NCBI GenBank assembly: GCA_947624015.1
Contig: CANQIA010000006.1
Span: forward strand, 1 to 64,000
Source of the DNA: an uncultured Clostridia bacterium
Lineage (GTDB): Bacteria; Bacillota; Clostridia; Lachnospirales; CAG-274
Reading direction: 5' to 3'
Length of the DNA stretch: 64,000 bases
This document shows positions 1 through 9,434 of this stretch, one piece after another. How positions within the stretch are numbered: the first letter of the stretch is position 1; the number at the start of each line of letters is the position of its first letter. The position numbers and the translations under genes were made by a program. The notes below the pieces were generated by a model. It was not told the DNA's origin and made no database searches. It worked only from the letters and a program-made list of their open reading frames with translations.

Positions 1-115
1 CCTCCACTGACGTGTCGGTAACATATCTTCGGTGCAAATTAAAGCGAGCTTTATTTTCACCTTCCGATATGTTATATTATACTCAATGTTTTTCATTTTT
101 TCAACAACAAATATA

Positions 116-161
116 TTGACAATTGCACAATTTTAACTTAAAATATTGTTAGAAACCTAAC
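116..161 (+). promoter_or_regulatory. Promoter with two palindromes, ABC exporter operon
   Basis: TTGACA at 116-121 and TAAAAT at 139-144 are separated by 17 bp. An inverted repeat AATTG-CA-CAATT (121-132) fills part of the spacer. A second one, GTTAG-N4-CTAAC (148-161), covers the expected transcription start. This arrangement is typical of MarR/TetR-type repression of drug exporters, but no regulator gene lies in the window. I see no gene in bases 1-115. Confidence 0.65.
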
Positions 162-177
162 TTTTGGAGGAATGTAC

Positions 178-1908
178 ATGAAAAAGCTTTTGAAATATCT
201 GAAGCCCTATATTATATATACGATACTTGCACCCCTTCTTATGATAATAGAAGTATCCAGTGAGCTTATTATTCCAAGGATAATGAGTTCTATCGTAGAT
301 ACAGGTATTGCTCAGAGCAATAACGCCTTTATCATATCACGGGGTATTTTAATGATAATTACCGCTCTTTGCGGAGTTGTAGGCGGCGTAGGCTGTACGG
401 TATGCGCCTCAAAGGCTTCCCAGGGCTTTGGCACCGACATAAGAGGGGCAATGCTTGAAAAGATACAGAGCTTTTCATTCGTAAATCTGGATAAATTCCA
501 TACGTCATCTCTTGTCACAAGACTTACAAACGATATTACTCAGGCTCAGCTCATAGTTCTTATGAGTCTGAGGATGCTTGTGCGCTCGCCTTTTATGTTT
601 ATAGGCGGTCTTGCCATGGCATTTCTTATAAATGTAAAGCTGACATTTGTACTTGTGGCAGCCGTATTGATACTCGGTATCACGATCGTGCTTGTAATAA
701 AGCACACCTTCCCTCTTTTCAGACTGGTACAGGAGAAGATAGACAATGTCAACTCGGTCATGAGGGATGCCCTTTCAGGCGTAAGGGTAATAAAGGCTTT
801 TGTAAGAGCCGAGGAGGAAAAGAATAAATTTGACACAAGAAACAGAGATCTTAGGGATACTACCATATCTGCCTTTAGGATAATGACTCTTATAATGCCC
901 ATTATGATGTTCGTACTCAACAACGTCATAATAATAATACTGTGGAGAGGCGGAAACATGGTGTATGCAGGCTCTATGGAAACAGGCGATCTTATGGCAT
1001 ACATCACTTATATCAATCAGATACTTATGTCATTTATGATGGTAGGTATGGCTCTTATGCAGCTTACAAGAGGAAAGGCGTCCATAGACAGAATAAACGA
1101 GGTCCTTGACACCGAGACCGATATCAAAGACTGCGACGCTCCCGACAACAACGCCATAAAATACGGCAATATCACATTTGACAATGTATCCTTTGCTTAT
1201 CCCGGAAGCACTGGAGATCCTGTTCTGGAAAATATCAGCCTTGAAATAAACAGCGGCGAGACCGTAGGTATACTCGGCGAAACAGGCGCAGGCAAGTCCA
1301 CTCTGGTAAACCTTATACCAAGGCTTTATGACGTAACGGAAGGCTCTATAAAAATAGACGGTACCGACATACGCAAAATAGGTCTTGACTATCTTAGGAA
1401 GAGCATAGGCATAGTACTGCAAAAGCCCATATTGTTTTCGGGCACCATAAGGGCAAATATACAGTGGGGCAAAAAAGACGCCACAGACGAGGAGATAATC
1501 GCAGCGGCAAAGGATGCTCAGGCATACGAGTTCATAAGCGAAATGCCTGACAGATTCGATACGGAGCTGGGACAAATGGGCGTCAATATCTCAGGCGGTC
1601 AAAAGCAAAGGGTATCCATTGCCCGTACCATTATAAAAAAGCCTAAGATACTTATATTCGACGACAGCACCTCTGCTCTGGACACCGCTACGGAAGCAAG
1701 GATACAAAAAGCCCTGAGAGAAAACTATAAGGGTATCACAAAAATAATAATAGCCCAGAAAATAACCTCCGTTATGCACGCCGACAAAATTGTCATAATA
1801 AACAGCGGCAAGGTAACGGCAGTGGGAGATCACGAACATCTTATAGAAAACAGCAAAGAATATCAGGAGATATACAATTCACAGCTTAAGAGGGAGGATG
1901 ATCAATAA
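178..1908 (+). CDS. ABC exporter half-transporter, degenerate ATP site subunit
   Basis: This is a membrane-fused ABC exporter half of 576 aa. The first ~300 residues carry the exporter-type transmembrane domain, followed by a nucleotide-binding domain with Walker A GETGAGKST near 367-375 and signature ISGGQ near 471. The Walker B reads LIFDD, with Asp where the catalytic Glu normally sits, and the switch His is Gln (IIAQK). Those changes mark the non-hydrolytic partner of heterodimeric exporters such as BmrCD, LmrCD or TM287/288. The ATG at 178 is preferred over 172 because GGAGG at 166-170 is then 7 bp away. The stop overlaps the start of the partner gene (TAATG). The substrate is unknown; multidrug or peptide export is likely. 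Confidence 0.9.
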   Translation: MKKLLKYLKPYIIYTILAPLLMIIEVSSELIIPRIMSSIVDTGIAQSNNAFIISRGILMIITALCGVVGGVGCTVCASKASQGFGTDIRGAMLEKIQSFSFVNLDKFHTSSLVTRLTNDITQAQLIVLMSLRMLVRSPFMFIGGLAMAFLINVKLTFVLVAAVLILGITIVLVIKHTFPLFRLVQEKIDNVNSVMRDALSGVRVIKAFVRAEEEKNKFDTRNRDLRDTTISAFRIMTLIMPIMMFVLNNVIIIILWRGGNMVYAGSMETGDLMAYITYINQILMSFMMVGMALMQLTRGKASIDRINEVLDTETDIKDCDAPDNNAIKYGNITFDNVSFAYPGSTGDPVLENISLEINSGETVGILGETGAGKSTLVNLIPRLYDVTEGSIKIDGTDIRKIGLDYLRKSIGIVLQKPILFSGTIRANIQWGKKDATDEEIIAAAKDAQAYEFISEMPDRFDTELGQMGVNISGGQKQRVSIARTIIKKPKILIFDDSTSALDTATEARIQKALRENYKGITKIIIAQKITSVMHADKIVIINSGKVTAVGDHEHLIENSKEYQEIYNSQLKREDDQ

Positions 1909-3710
1909 TGGCAGTAAACAACAATATACCTCCCAACAAGGGACAGAAAAGAGCTATGCCCGTACAAAAGCCCAAGGAGATGAAGAAGACTCTTTTAAGG
2001 CTGTGGCACTATGTATCAATACACAAGCTTAAGCTTTTTCTTGTATTTTTCTTTGTAACATTTTCGGTGCTTACAAATCTTGTGTCTACAAGAATAGTGG
2101 GTACGGCAATAGACAGATATGTGCTGCCCGGCAGATTTGGCGAGCTGTCAAAGGTAATAGCCGTGCTTGTGGTGGTATATGCCCTTTCGGCTTCATTTAC
2201 ATGGCTTATGACACAGCTTTGCGTAAACGTATCTCAGAATACGGTATTTGCCATAAGGAAAGACCTTTTTGACAAAATGCAGACACTGCCCCTTAAGTAC
2301 TACGACACCACATCCAAGGGCGATATTATGAGCCGTATAACAAATGATGTGGACAATATTTCGCTTTCTCTCAATACCAGCCTTTCACAGGCATTTCAAA
2401 GCGCTCTTATGATAGTAGGCGTTCTGGGTTTTATGCTGAGCCTCAGCTTGCCTCTTACATTTGTGTGCCTTCTTGCCATACCTGTGCTTTTTATTATAAC
2501 GAAGGCTATAACTAAAAGATCCAGAGTCTACTTTAAGGAGCAGCAGAGAGTACTCGGCGCCCTTAACGGAAACATAGAAGAATCCATAACGGGACAAAAG
2601 GTTATAAAGACCTTTGTCAAGGAGGATGACGAGCTGGAAAGACTGACCATAATGAACGAGGAGCTGAGAAAGGCAGGCACCAACGCCCAGATATTTTCAG
2701 GACTTATGGGACCTGCTTCCACTCTTATAAACAGCCTTTGCTACGGTCTTATAGCCGTAACAGGCGCCATTATAGGCATCAGTCCCGGCGTTATAACCAG
2801 CTTTCTCATTTATTCCAAGCAGTTTGCAAGACCCTTTAATGAACTGGCGATGCAGTACAATACCTTGCTTTCAGCCATAGCAGGCGCCGAAAGAGTATTT
2901 CAGGTAATGGATCAGGAGCCTGAGCCTGCCGATGACAAAGACGCTCTTGTTCTTGACAATGTAAAGGGCAGAGTTGACTTTAAGGACGTATGCTTTGCCT
3001 ATGAGGAAAATCACCCTATATTAAAGCATATAGATCTATACGCAGAGCCGGGACAGACAATAGCCCTTGTAGGTCCTACCGGTGCAGGAAAGACCACTAT
3101 TATAAATCTGCTTACGCGCTTTTATGACATACAGCAGGGAATTATTTCAATAGACGGCAAGGATATTACCCATCTTACAAGGGACAGTCTGAGAAGCTCT
3201 CTGGGCATAGTGCTTCAGGACACATATCTTTTTACGGGTACTATTATGGAGAATATACGCTACGGCAGGCTTGACGCCTCCGATGCCGAAGTAAAGCAGG
3301 CGGCTATACTTTCACAGGCTCACGAATTCATAAGGCGTCTGCCCCAGGGCTACGATACCGAGCTTTCCGAGGATAACGACTCTCTTTCACAAGGACAAAA
3401 GCAGATGATAGCCATAGCCAGAACTATGCTTGCCAACCCTAAGATACTTATACTTGACGAGGCTACGAGCAACGTAGATACCCGAACGGAAATAAAAATA
3501 CAAAAGGCTATGCTCAACCTTATGAAGGGCAAGACCAGTTTTGTAATAGCCCACAGACTTTCCACCATACGCAATGCCGATCTTATAGCGGTGCTTAAGG
3601 ACGGAGAGATCGTTGAAAGAGGCAACCACAAAGAGCTTCTGGCAGCCAAGGGCTTTTACTATGACCTGTATATGAACCAGTTCAGCAACGGCACCGACGA
3701 AGCCGTATAG
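1908..3710 (+). CDS. ABC exporter half-transporter, catalytic ATP site subunit
   Basis: This is the partner subunit of 600 aa. A short hydrophilic N-terminus precedes the transmembrane domain (about 40-325), and the nucleotide-binding domain follows. Walker A is GPTGAGKTT near 388-397, Walker B is canonical (ILILDEATS) and the switch His is present (VIAHRLST). The signature motif is degenerate: LSQGQ near 492 instead of LSGGQ. That is complementary to the first subunit, so the assembled dimer would have one consensus and one degenerate ATP site. It starts 1 nt inside the upstream stop with RBS GGGAGG. The operon probably continues into addA 29 bp downstream. Confidence 0.92.
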   Translation: MAVNNNIPPNKGQKRAMPVQKPKEMKKTLLRLWHYVSIHKLKLFLVFFFVTFSVLTNLVSTRIVGTAIDRYVLPGRFGELSKVIAVLVVVYALSASFTWLMTQLCVNVSQNTVFAIRKDLFDKMQTLPLKYYDTTSKGDIMSRITNDVDNISLSLNTSLSQAFQSALMIVGVLGFMLSLSLPLTFVCLLAIPVLFIITKAITKRSRVYFKEQQRVLGALNGNIEESITGQKVIKTFVKEDDELERLTIMNEELRKAGTNAQIFSGLMGPASTLINSLCYGLIAVTGAIIGISPGVITSFLIYSKQFARPFNELAMQYNTLLSAIAGAERVFQVMDQEPEPADDKDALVLDNVKGRVDFKDVCFAYEENHPILKHIDLYAEPGQTIALVGPTGAGKTTIINLLTRFYDIQQGIISIDGKDITHLTRDSLRSSLGIVLQDTYLFTGTIMENIRYGRLDASDAEVKQAAILSQAHEFIRRLPQGYDTELSEDNDSLSQGQKQMIAIARTMLANPKILILDEATSNVDTRTEIKIQKAMLNLMKGKTSFVIAHRLSTIRNADLIAVLKDGEIVERGNHKELLAAKGFYYDLYMNQFSNGTDEAV

Positions 3711-3739
3711 CATAAATAAGACTCAAAAGGAGAGACACC

Positions 3740-6700
3740 ATGGCAGATCTATCTCCCAGCGCAGGACAGACTCTTGCAATAAACATCAGAAACAAAAATG
3801 TACTTGTAAGCGCCGCAGCAGGCTCAGGCAAGACCTATGTACTTGTCCAAAGAGTAATGTCCATGCTTACGGATATAAAAAGCAAAGTAAATATCGACGA
3901 TCTCCTTATTGTAACATTTACTAACAAAGCGGCGGCAGAAATGAAGGAAAGGATAGGCAAAGCCATAAACGAGTCTATTCGCAAAGAGAGTCTTAACGAA
4001 AACGGCAGCGAGGAGCTTACTGCGCATCTTCGCAAACAGCTTGTGCTTTTGAATAAAGCCCATATTACCACCATAGATTCTTTTTGCTCAATGGTAGTAA
4101 AGCGCAACTTTCATCTTGTGGATCTGGATCCTAATTTCAGAACGGTAACTCAAGATGAAACGGCGCAGCTTAAAAAGGAAGTAATGGATGAGCTTTTAGA
4201 GAAAAAATACAGCGAAGAAAGAGAGGGATTTACCGCTCTTTCAGACTATTTCTCTCCCCAGTATTCCGACAAAGGTCTTGAAAAATGTATATATTCCATA
4301 TACGATTTTTCGCGCTCACAGCCCTATCCCACAGCATGGCTGAAAAAATGTCGCAAAATGTATGAGGATACGGATAAGAGCATATACTCCACACTCTGGG
4401 GAGATCTCCTTAAGAATGAAATACTCAAAAAGCTCTCAAGCGCAAAAGAGATACATGAAACGGCTATAGCTCTGTACAGAGAAAGCGGCGGATACCACAA
4501 GCATCTTGAAAAGGTACTTTTTGGCGCAGAAAACAGCGATAAAGTCATTATAGACACGCTTATAAAAAAGTGTTACGCAGGTATAGACAGTGATTTTTTA
4601 AGCTATATATCAAATATCGCTTACGCCCGCTCCGCAGCGGACAAAAGCTCTACGGTGCCTAAGGAGACCGTTGAAGCCATAAATTCTCTGAGAGGTATGT
4701 TCAAGGACACTATCGGAGAGATATATTCCAAAAAAAATGTGAATGCTTCTCTTTTTCCCTATGACGAGGATACTGCCAACGCCATAGAAAAAATACAGGC
4801 GCCTGTAATGAGGGAGCTTATAGACACGGTCATTGATTTTTCGGAAATGTTTCTTAACAGAAAAACAGAGGAGCAGTTGGCTGAATTCAGCGATATTGAG
4901 CATATGTGCCTTAACATACTTAGAAATGAAGACGGAAGCCTTACCGACTCCGCCATAGAGTTTCAAGAGCAGTTCCATGAAATAATAATAGACGAGTATC
5001 AGGACAGCAATTATCTTCAGGAGGAAATACTTACCGCTGTTTCAAAGCAGAACAGAGGTATAAACAATATATTTATGGTAGGGGATATAAAGCAGGCAAT
5101 ATACCGCTTCAGAATGGCTACTCCCGAAATATTTTCAGACAAATATGAAAGCTACAGCACAGATGTGGAAGCAGAAAAGGTGCTTATACCCCTTTCGGAA
5201 AACTATCGTTCGGGAGCAAAGGTATTGGAAAGCTGTAATTTCCTTTTCTATCAGCTTATGAGCAAGGAGCTTGGAGAGGTAAACTACGACAGCAAAGCGG
5301 CTCTCTACGCAAGAGCGCCTTATCCCTTAAGAGATGAGGACAAAACGGAGATATATATAATAGATACGTCTGCCAAGGGCGATGACATATCTATACCCGA
5401 GAATATGTACGCTCCTTTTCTGACAGCATACAGGATCTCCCAAATGCTCGATCGGTACAAGGTATACAATATACAGACAGGAGAATATGAAGACCTACAT
5501 CCAAGGGATATAGCCATACTTTTAAAGGACAGGATCAATGCGGAAGCCTACGCCTCCGCCCTTAGAGAAAGAGGCATTCCCTCAGAGGTAGATAAAAAGG
5601 ACAGCGCTCTTGCAAAGACCTATGAGGTAAGCACTGTCATTTCTCTTTTGAATATAATAGACAATCCCCTGCAGGATATATATGTTATACAGGCGCTTAC
5701 ATCGCCTCTATACTCTCTGGACAGCAACGATCTTGCAATGATAAGCATAAATTCCGATGAAAAGCTCTTCTTTAAGGCGGTAACGGCTTATGCCGAAAGC
5801 TTTGAGGATGAGCTTTCCCTTAAGCTAAGGAAATTTCTTGCCGATATTGGTGATCTCAGAGAATATAGCAGAAACAATACATTATCAGCCCTTATTGCCA
5901 AAATATACGACGATACCGACTTCTATAACTACTGCGGCATACTTGAAAACGGCAAGCTTCGTCAAGCAAATCTTAGGGCTTTTTGCGAGATCGTATCAGA
6001 CTTTGAAAAAAATCAAGGCTTTAATATTACAAGGCTTATAGCCTATCTGAACGAAGCGTCAATACAGCAGTCTTCTCCCCTGTCCGGAGGCGAAGACCGT
6101 GTCAGAATAATGACGATACACGGCAGCAAGGGGCTTGAATTTCCCGTTGTTTTCGTGCCTGAACTGGACAAGCGCTTTAATAAGCGGGATCTGGGCGAGG
6201 ATCTTCTTATACACAGAAGCTATGGCATTGCCGCAAGGCATTTGGATGTGGAATACAGAACAAGGACAGTATCTCTGCCCTACACTCTTCTTAAGCTCAA
6301 AGGTACAAACGAACTCCTGTCCGAGGAAATGCGTCTTTTATATGTGGCTCTTACAAGAGCCAAGGAAAAGCTTATACTTATCGGCTCTGTTTCAAAGGCA
6401 GAGGAAAAGCTTGCAAAGCTTGGCTATCTGTACGACAGGGAAGAAAAAAAACTGCCTCCGAGCCTTCTTTTGAGCAATCAGAACAGAATGCTCTGGATAC
6501 TTATGGCGCTTGTCAGAAAGGAAAAGCTTGGCGCCGAAGAATATATTGAAGACAGTATAATAACTCCCGATGAAATATATGAGCTGTGTACGAAGGGCTC
6601 TAAAGAAGCTGCCGAAAAGCTTGCGGTATCTATGCTGCCCGAGGGAGCGGATACAGACCCTAAGCTTTACAAAAACCTCAGCTATGTTTATCCCTACAAT

Positions 6701-7354
6701 GAGCTTCACAGCATACCCTCAAAAACATCCATTTCGGAAGTAAAGAGAATGTATGCGGAAGAGGAAGACTCTTATTTGCAATACGGCAAAAGCAACATAT
6801 ATATACCCGACCTTGAAAATAAAAAGCATCACACTCTCAGAGCGGCAACAAGAGGCACTCTCTACCACAGCGTACTTGAGCATATGGACTTTAAGGCGAT
6901 AAAGGGAGAAGAGGATATCAAAAAGCTTTTGGAACGTCTGAAGGATCAAGGGATACTTTCTTCAAGAGAAGCAAGCTCCATAAATATTGAAAAGCTCAGT
7001 CGTTTTATAAGCTCTCCGCTTTGCGACAGAATACGCAAAGCGGACAAGGTATACAAGGAAGCGCCCTTTGTAATGCAGATAAATTCAAAGGAAATTTACG
7101 GCAACAAATACAAGACGGATACCGACGTAATGATACACGGTATAATAGACCTGTATTTTGCGGAAGAAGATCATATCATACTTGTGGACTATAAAACGGA
7201 CTATGTGCCCGAGCACAACACGGATATTCTTGTAAAAAGATATAAGATACAGCTTGACCTGTATAAAAAAGCCATAGAAAAAAACACAGGCAAAAAAGTA
7301 ACGGAAGCCATTATTTATTCTCTCTACGAGGACAGCGAGGTATTATGCAATTAG
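3740..7354 (+). CDS. addA: ATP-dependent helicase/nuclease subunit A (AddA)
   Basis: This is the UvrD/RecB-type helicase-nuclease of the AddAB complex, which processes double-strand breaks for RecA. It has 1204 aa; B. subtilis AddA has about 1230. Visible parts are Walker A AAAGSGKT (25-32), the helicase motif II DEYQD near 418, motif VI VALTRAK near 868, and a C-terminal RecB-type nuclease with GIIDLY near 1133 and VDYKTD near 1148. RBS AAAGGAG lies 8 bp before the ATG. AddA normally works with AddB, usually encoded just upstream. Here the upstream neighbours are ABC exporter genes, so addB must be outside the window or replaced. Confidence 0.95.
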   Translation: MADLSPSAGQTLAINIRNKNVLVSAAAGSGKTYVLVQRVMSMLTDIKSKVNIDDLLIVTFTNKAAAEMKERIGKAINESIRKESLNENGSEELTAHLRKQLVLLNKAHITTIDSFCSMVVKRNFHLVDLDPNFRTVTQDETAQLKKEVMDELLEKKYSEEREGFTALSDYFSPQYSDKGLEKCIYSIYDFSRSQPYPTAWLKKCRKMYEDTDKSIYSTLWGDLLKNEILKKLSSAKEIHETAIALYRESGGYHKHLEKVLFGAENSDKVIIDTLIKKCYAGIDSDFLSYISNIAYARSAADKSSTVPKETVEAINSLRGMFKDTIGEIYSKKNVNASLFPYDEDTANAIEKIQAPVMRELIDTVIDFSEMFLNRKTEEQLAEFSDIEHMCLNILRNEDGSLTDSAIEFQEQFHEIIIDEYQDSNYLQEEILTAVSKQNRGINNIFMVGDIKQAIYRFRMATPEIFSDKYESYSTDVEAEKVLIPLSENYRSGAKVLESCNFLFYQLMSKELGEVNYDSKAALYARAPYPLRDEDKTEIYIIDTSAKGDDISIPENMYAPFLTAYRISQMLDRYKVYNIQTGEYEDLHPRDIAILLKDRINAEAYASALRERGIPSEVDKKDSALAKTYEVSTVISLLNIIDNPLQDIYVIQALTSPLYSLDSNDLAMISINSDEKLFFKAVTAYAESFEDELSLKLRKFLADIGDLREYSRNNTLSALIAKIYDDTDFYNYCGILENGKLRQANLRAFCEIVSDFEKNQGFNITRLIAYLNEASIQQSSPLSGGEDRVRIMTIHGSKGLEFPVVFVPELDKRFNKRDLGEDLLIHRSYGIAARHLDVEYRTRTVSLPYTLLKLKGTNELLSEEMRLLYVALTRAKEKLILIGSVSKAEEKLAKLGYLYDREEKKLPPSLLLSNQNRMLWILMALVRKEKLGAEEYIEDSIITPDEIYELCTKGSKEAAEKLAVSMLPEGADTDPKLYKNLSYVYPYNELHSIPSKTSISEVKRMYAEEEDSYLQYGKSNIYIPDLENKKHHTLRAATRGTLYHSVLEHMDFKAIKGEEDIKKLLERLKDQGILSSREASSINIEKLSRFISSPLCDRIRKADKVYKEAPFVMQINSKEIYGNKYKTDTDVMIHGIIDLYFAEEDHIILVDYKTDYVPEHNTDILVKRYKIQLDLYKKAIEKNTGKKVTEAIIYSLYEDSEVLCN

Positions 7355-8268
7355 GACCCAAACACCCCTTTTATTCCGTAAACGATCATTACAGAGATAT
7401 TTTTAACGAAAAAATAATAAAGCTTGCCATAGACGGAGGCTTTACCTGTCCCAACAGAGACGGTACCCTGTCAAAAAGGGGCTGTATATTCTGCAGCGAA
7501 AAAGGGTCGGGAGACTTTGCGGGTAAAAGAAATACCTCTATAAAAACACAGTACAGCGAAATGAAAGAGAAAATGGCAAATAAATGGGGTCGGGGAAAGT
7601 ATATAATGTATTTTCAAGCCTTTACAAATACCTATGCGCCTGTTGAAAGACTTAAGGCTGTTTATGAAGAAGCTATCTCTCTGCCCGACGTTGTTGGCAT
7701 ATCTATTGCAACAAGACCCGACTGTATTACCGAAGAGATAGCGGACTATCTCGACGAGCTTTCAAAGAGAACATATGTATGTGTGGAACTGGGGCTTCAA
7801 ACCTCAAATGAAGACACTGCCCTTGCAATGAACAGGTGCTACAAAAACGACGCATATATAAAAGCTATGGAAATGCTCGGCAAAAGAAATATAGACAATG
7901 TTACCCACATTATACTGGGCTTGCCCCATGAAAGCCTTGAGGATATGCTTTCCTCTGTAAGATTTGCCCTTGAATGTGGCGCAAGAGGACTTAAGCTCCA
8001 GCTTCTTCACATTATAAAGGGTACTGAGCTGTACTGTATGTATGAGAAAGAACCCTTCCATATTTTTACACTTGAGGAATATGTAAACGCCGTGGCGGAT
8101 ATTATCGAAAGGATACCGCCTCATATCGTAATACATCGGATAACAGGCGACGGCAAAAAAAATACGCTTTTCGCCCCTTGGTGGAGCCTCGATAAAAGAC
8201 GTGTGCTTAATTCGGTATCAAAGGAATTTATAAAGAGAGGGTCTTTTCAAGGGTGCAGACCTTTTTAA
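7345..8268 (+). CDS. TIGR01212-family radical SAM protein
   Basis: This is a 307-aa radical SAM enzyme of the YhcC/YtqA type. The unusual cluster motif is C-x11-C-x2-C (Cys35, Cys47, Cys50), with CPNRDG followed by GCIFC. A long middle section fits the TIM-barrel core. The biochemical reaction of the family is unsettled. The start overlaps the end of addA by 10 nt, so the two are probably translationally coupled. No strong terminator follows; the AT-rich gap holds a promoter for the next gene. Confidence 0.88.
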   Translation: MQLGPKHPFYSVNDHYRDIFNEKIIKLAIDGGFTCPNRDGTLSKRGCIFCSEKGSGDFAGKRNTSIKTQYSEMKEKMANKWGRGKYIMYFQAFTNTYAPVERLKAVYEEAISLPDVVGISIATRPDCITEEIADYLDELSKRTYVCVELGLQTSNEDTALAMNRCYKNDAYIKAMEMLGKRNIDNVTHIILGLPHESLEDMLSSVRFALECGARGLKLQLLHIIKGTELYCMYEKEPFHIFTLEEYVNAVADIIERIPPHIVIHRITGDGKKNTLFAPWWSLDKRRVLNSVSKEFIKRGSFQGCRPF

Positions 8269-8316
8269 TGGACATATTATACAAAATATCGATTTAATTT
8301 TTTATATAATATTATG

Positions 8317-8345
8317 TTTACTTATATGACAAAATAAAGTATAAT
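8317..8345 (+). promoter_or_regulatory. Promoter of the DUF4364 gene
   Basis: TTTACT (8317-8322), a 17-bp spacer and a perfect TATAAT (8340-8345). The predicted start is about 30 bp before the ATG at 8386. Confidence 0.7.
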
Positions 8346-8385
8346 ATTCAGTAATGCGACATTTTTAAGGAAAGGGTATTTTTTT

Positions 8386-8958
8386 ATGAAACCAAGCAGA
8401 CTTGTAGCCGAAAACAGACTTATTATACTTTATTTGCTCTATCAGATGGATATGCCCCTTTCATGGGGACATCTCAACGACTTTGCCGTAGACTATATGG
8501 ACTTTATGGAATTTCAGACATATGTGTCCGATATGGAGGATAACGGCATACTTGAAACATTCAGAGAAAATAATAATACCTACTACACTCTTACGGAAGA
8601 CGGCGAAAAGACCGTTCACGTTTTTTCAAAGCTCCTGCCGGATTCCAAGCGCAACAGCATCATCGCCTATGTGCGTAAGTACAGAAAGCAGATAAAAAAA
8701 GAATATGAAGTCTCAGCCAATTATTTTATGCACAGCAAAGACGAATACGTTGTAAAATGCTGTATCATAGAAAACGACCTTACCCTTATGGAGCTTAACG
8801 TGACCGTCGTTTCAAAGGAAATGGCAAAGCAGGTTCGCAAAAACTGGAAGGAAAACGTTACCACCATATACGACAATATACTTCGCTCTCTTCTTGACGA
8901 TAAAGACGCAGAGGAGCTTACAAGCGATATAAAAAGCAATCCGCCAAAAGCAGACTGA
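8386..8958 (+). CDS. DUF4364 family winged-helix protein
   Basis: This is a 190-aa soluble protein. The N-terminal ~90 residues look like a winged-helix (PadR/DUF4364-like) domain: NRLIILYLLYQMDMPLSW, an apparent recognition helix, then a wing with YYTLTEDGEKT. The C-terminal half is a mixed alpha/beta domain followed by a charged tail. DUF4364 proteins are common in clostridia and have no established regulon. The gene has its own promoter and is followed by a weak hairpin and tRNA-Leu, so it is probably monocistronic. A DNA-binding regulatory role is inferred from the fold only. Confidence 0.82.
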   Translation: MKPSRLVAENRLIILYLLYQMDMPLSWGHLNDFAVDYMDFMEFQTYVSDMEDNGILETFRENNNTYYTLTEDGEKTVHVFSKLLPDSKRNSIIAYVRKYRKQIKKEYEVSANYFMHSKDEYVVKCCIIENDLTLMELNVTVVSKEMAKQVRKNWKENVTTIYDNILRSLLDDKDAEELTSDIKSNPPKAD

Positions 8959-8963
8959 AAAAC

Positions 8964-8990
8964 TGCTCCCTGGGAGCAAAACAATTTTGC
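8964..8990 (+). terminator. Weak hairpin after the DUF4364 gene
   Basis: TGCTCC/GGAGCA hairpin followed by AAAACAATTTT. The U tract is short and interrupted, so termination may be partial. Confidence 0.35.
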
Positions 8991-9056
8991 CCTGCCCCTT
9001 ACAGAGCGATACGGTAACAAATACTTGTTTTATACGGATGGGCAGGCATATTTTTC

Positions 9057-9085
9057 TTGACAAACGCTTTGCGGTATATTAAAAT
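9057..9085 (+). promoter_or_regulatory. Promoter of tRNA-Leu
   Basis: A consensus TTGACA (9057-9062), 17-bp spacer and TAAAAT (9080-9085). The start would fall just before the mature tRNA 5' end at 9099. Confidence 0.75.
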
Positions 9086-9098
9086 AATAATGTTATAT

Positions 9099-9179
9099 GC
9101 CGCTGTGGCGGAATTGGCAGACGCACACGACTCAAAATCGTGCGGGATAACCATACGGGTTCGACTCCCGTCAGCGGCA
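9099..9179 (+). tRNA. tRNA-Leu (anticodon CAA)
   Basis: The 81-nt gene folds as a class II tRNA. The 7-bp acceptor stem is GCCGCTG with CAGCGGC, discriminator A at 9179. The anticodon stem CACGA/TCGTG holds the loop CTCAAAA with anticodon CAA at 9133-9135, which reads UUG. There is a T arm with TTCGACT and a long variable arm. The 3' CCA is not encoded. A strong terminator follows 40 bp downstream. Confidence 0.96.
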
Positions 9180-9220
9180 CTGACAACCTATCTGTTCGAA
9201 AATACAGAGCAGACCTATCC

Positions 9221-9257
9221 AAAAATCAATCATTTTACTGATTGATTTTTTTCTTTT
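9221..9257 (+). terminator. Terminator after tRNA-Leu
   Basis: Perfect 12-bp stem (9221-9232 with 9239-9250), 6-nt loop and a T-rich tail. Confidence 0.9.
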
Positions 9258-9365
9258 GGGATACATAAAGACATATCTTCACTTCCGAGCAAACAATGTA
9301 GATGGAATTAAAAAAAATTAAAAGTGTTTATTTTTTTCTTTTATTATGATAAAATATAGAGGAAT

Positions 9366-9434
9366 ATGGATGTTAAATCTAAACGGTCTGTATCAAGGGA
9401 GTATCGTCATTTGGAGGTAGGCATATGGAATTAA
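9366..9434 (+). CDS. Possible 22-codon upstream ORF before the methyltransferase
   Basis: A short frame with an ATG at 9366 runs into the methyltransferase start and ends at 9434, 9 nt inside that gene in another frame. The methyltransferase RBS (GGAGG, 9414-9418) lies inside it, so its translation could block or couple the downstream start. Its own RBS (GAGG) is only 3 nt from the ATG, which is poor spacing. The peptide resembles nothing I know. It may be chance or the remnant of a truncated gene. Confidence 0.25.
   Translation: MDVKSKRSVSREYRHLEVGIWN

Noticed and set aside
9057..9245. 62-codon frame across tRNA-Leu
   Set aside because: It is the tRNA gene read as protein; the translation is a well-known artefact of Leu tRNAs.
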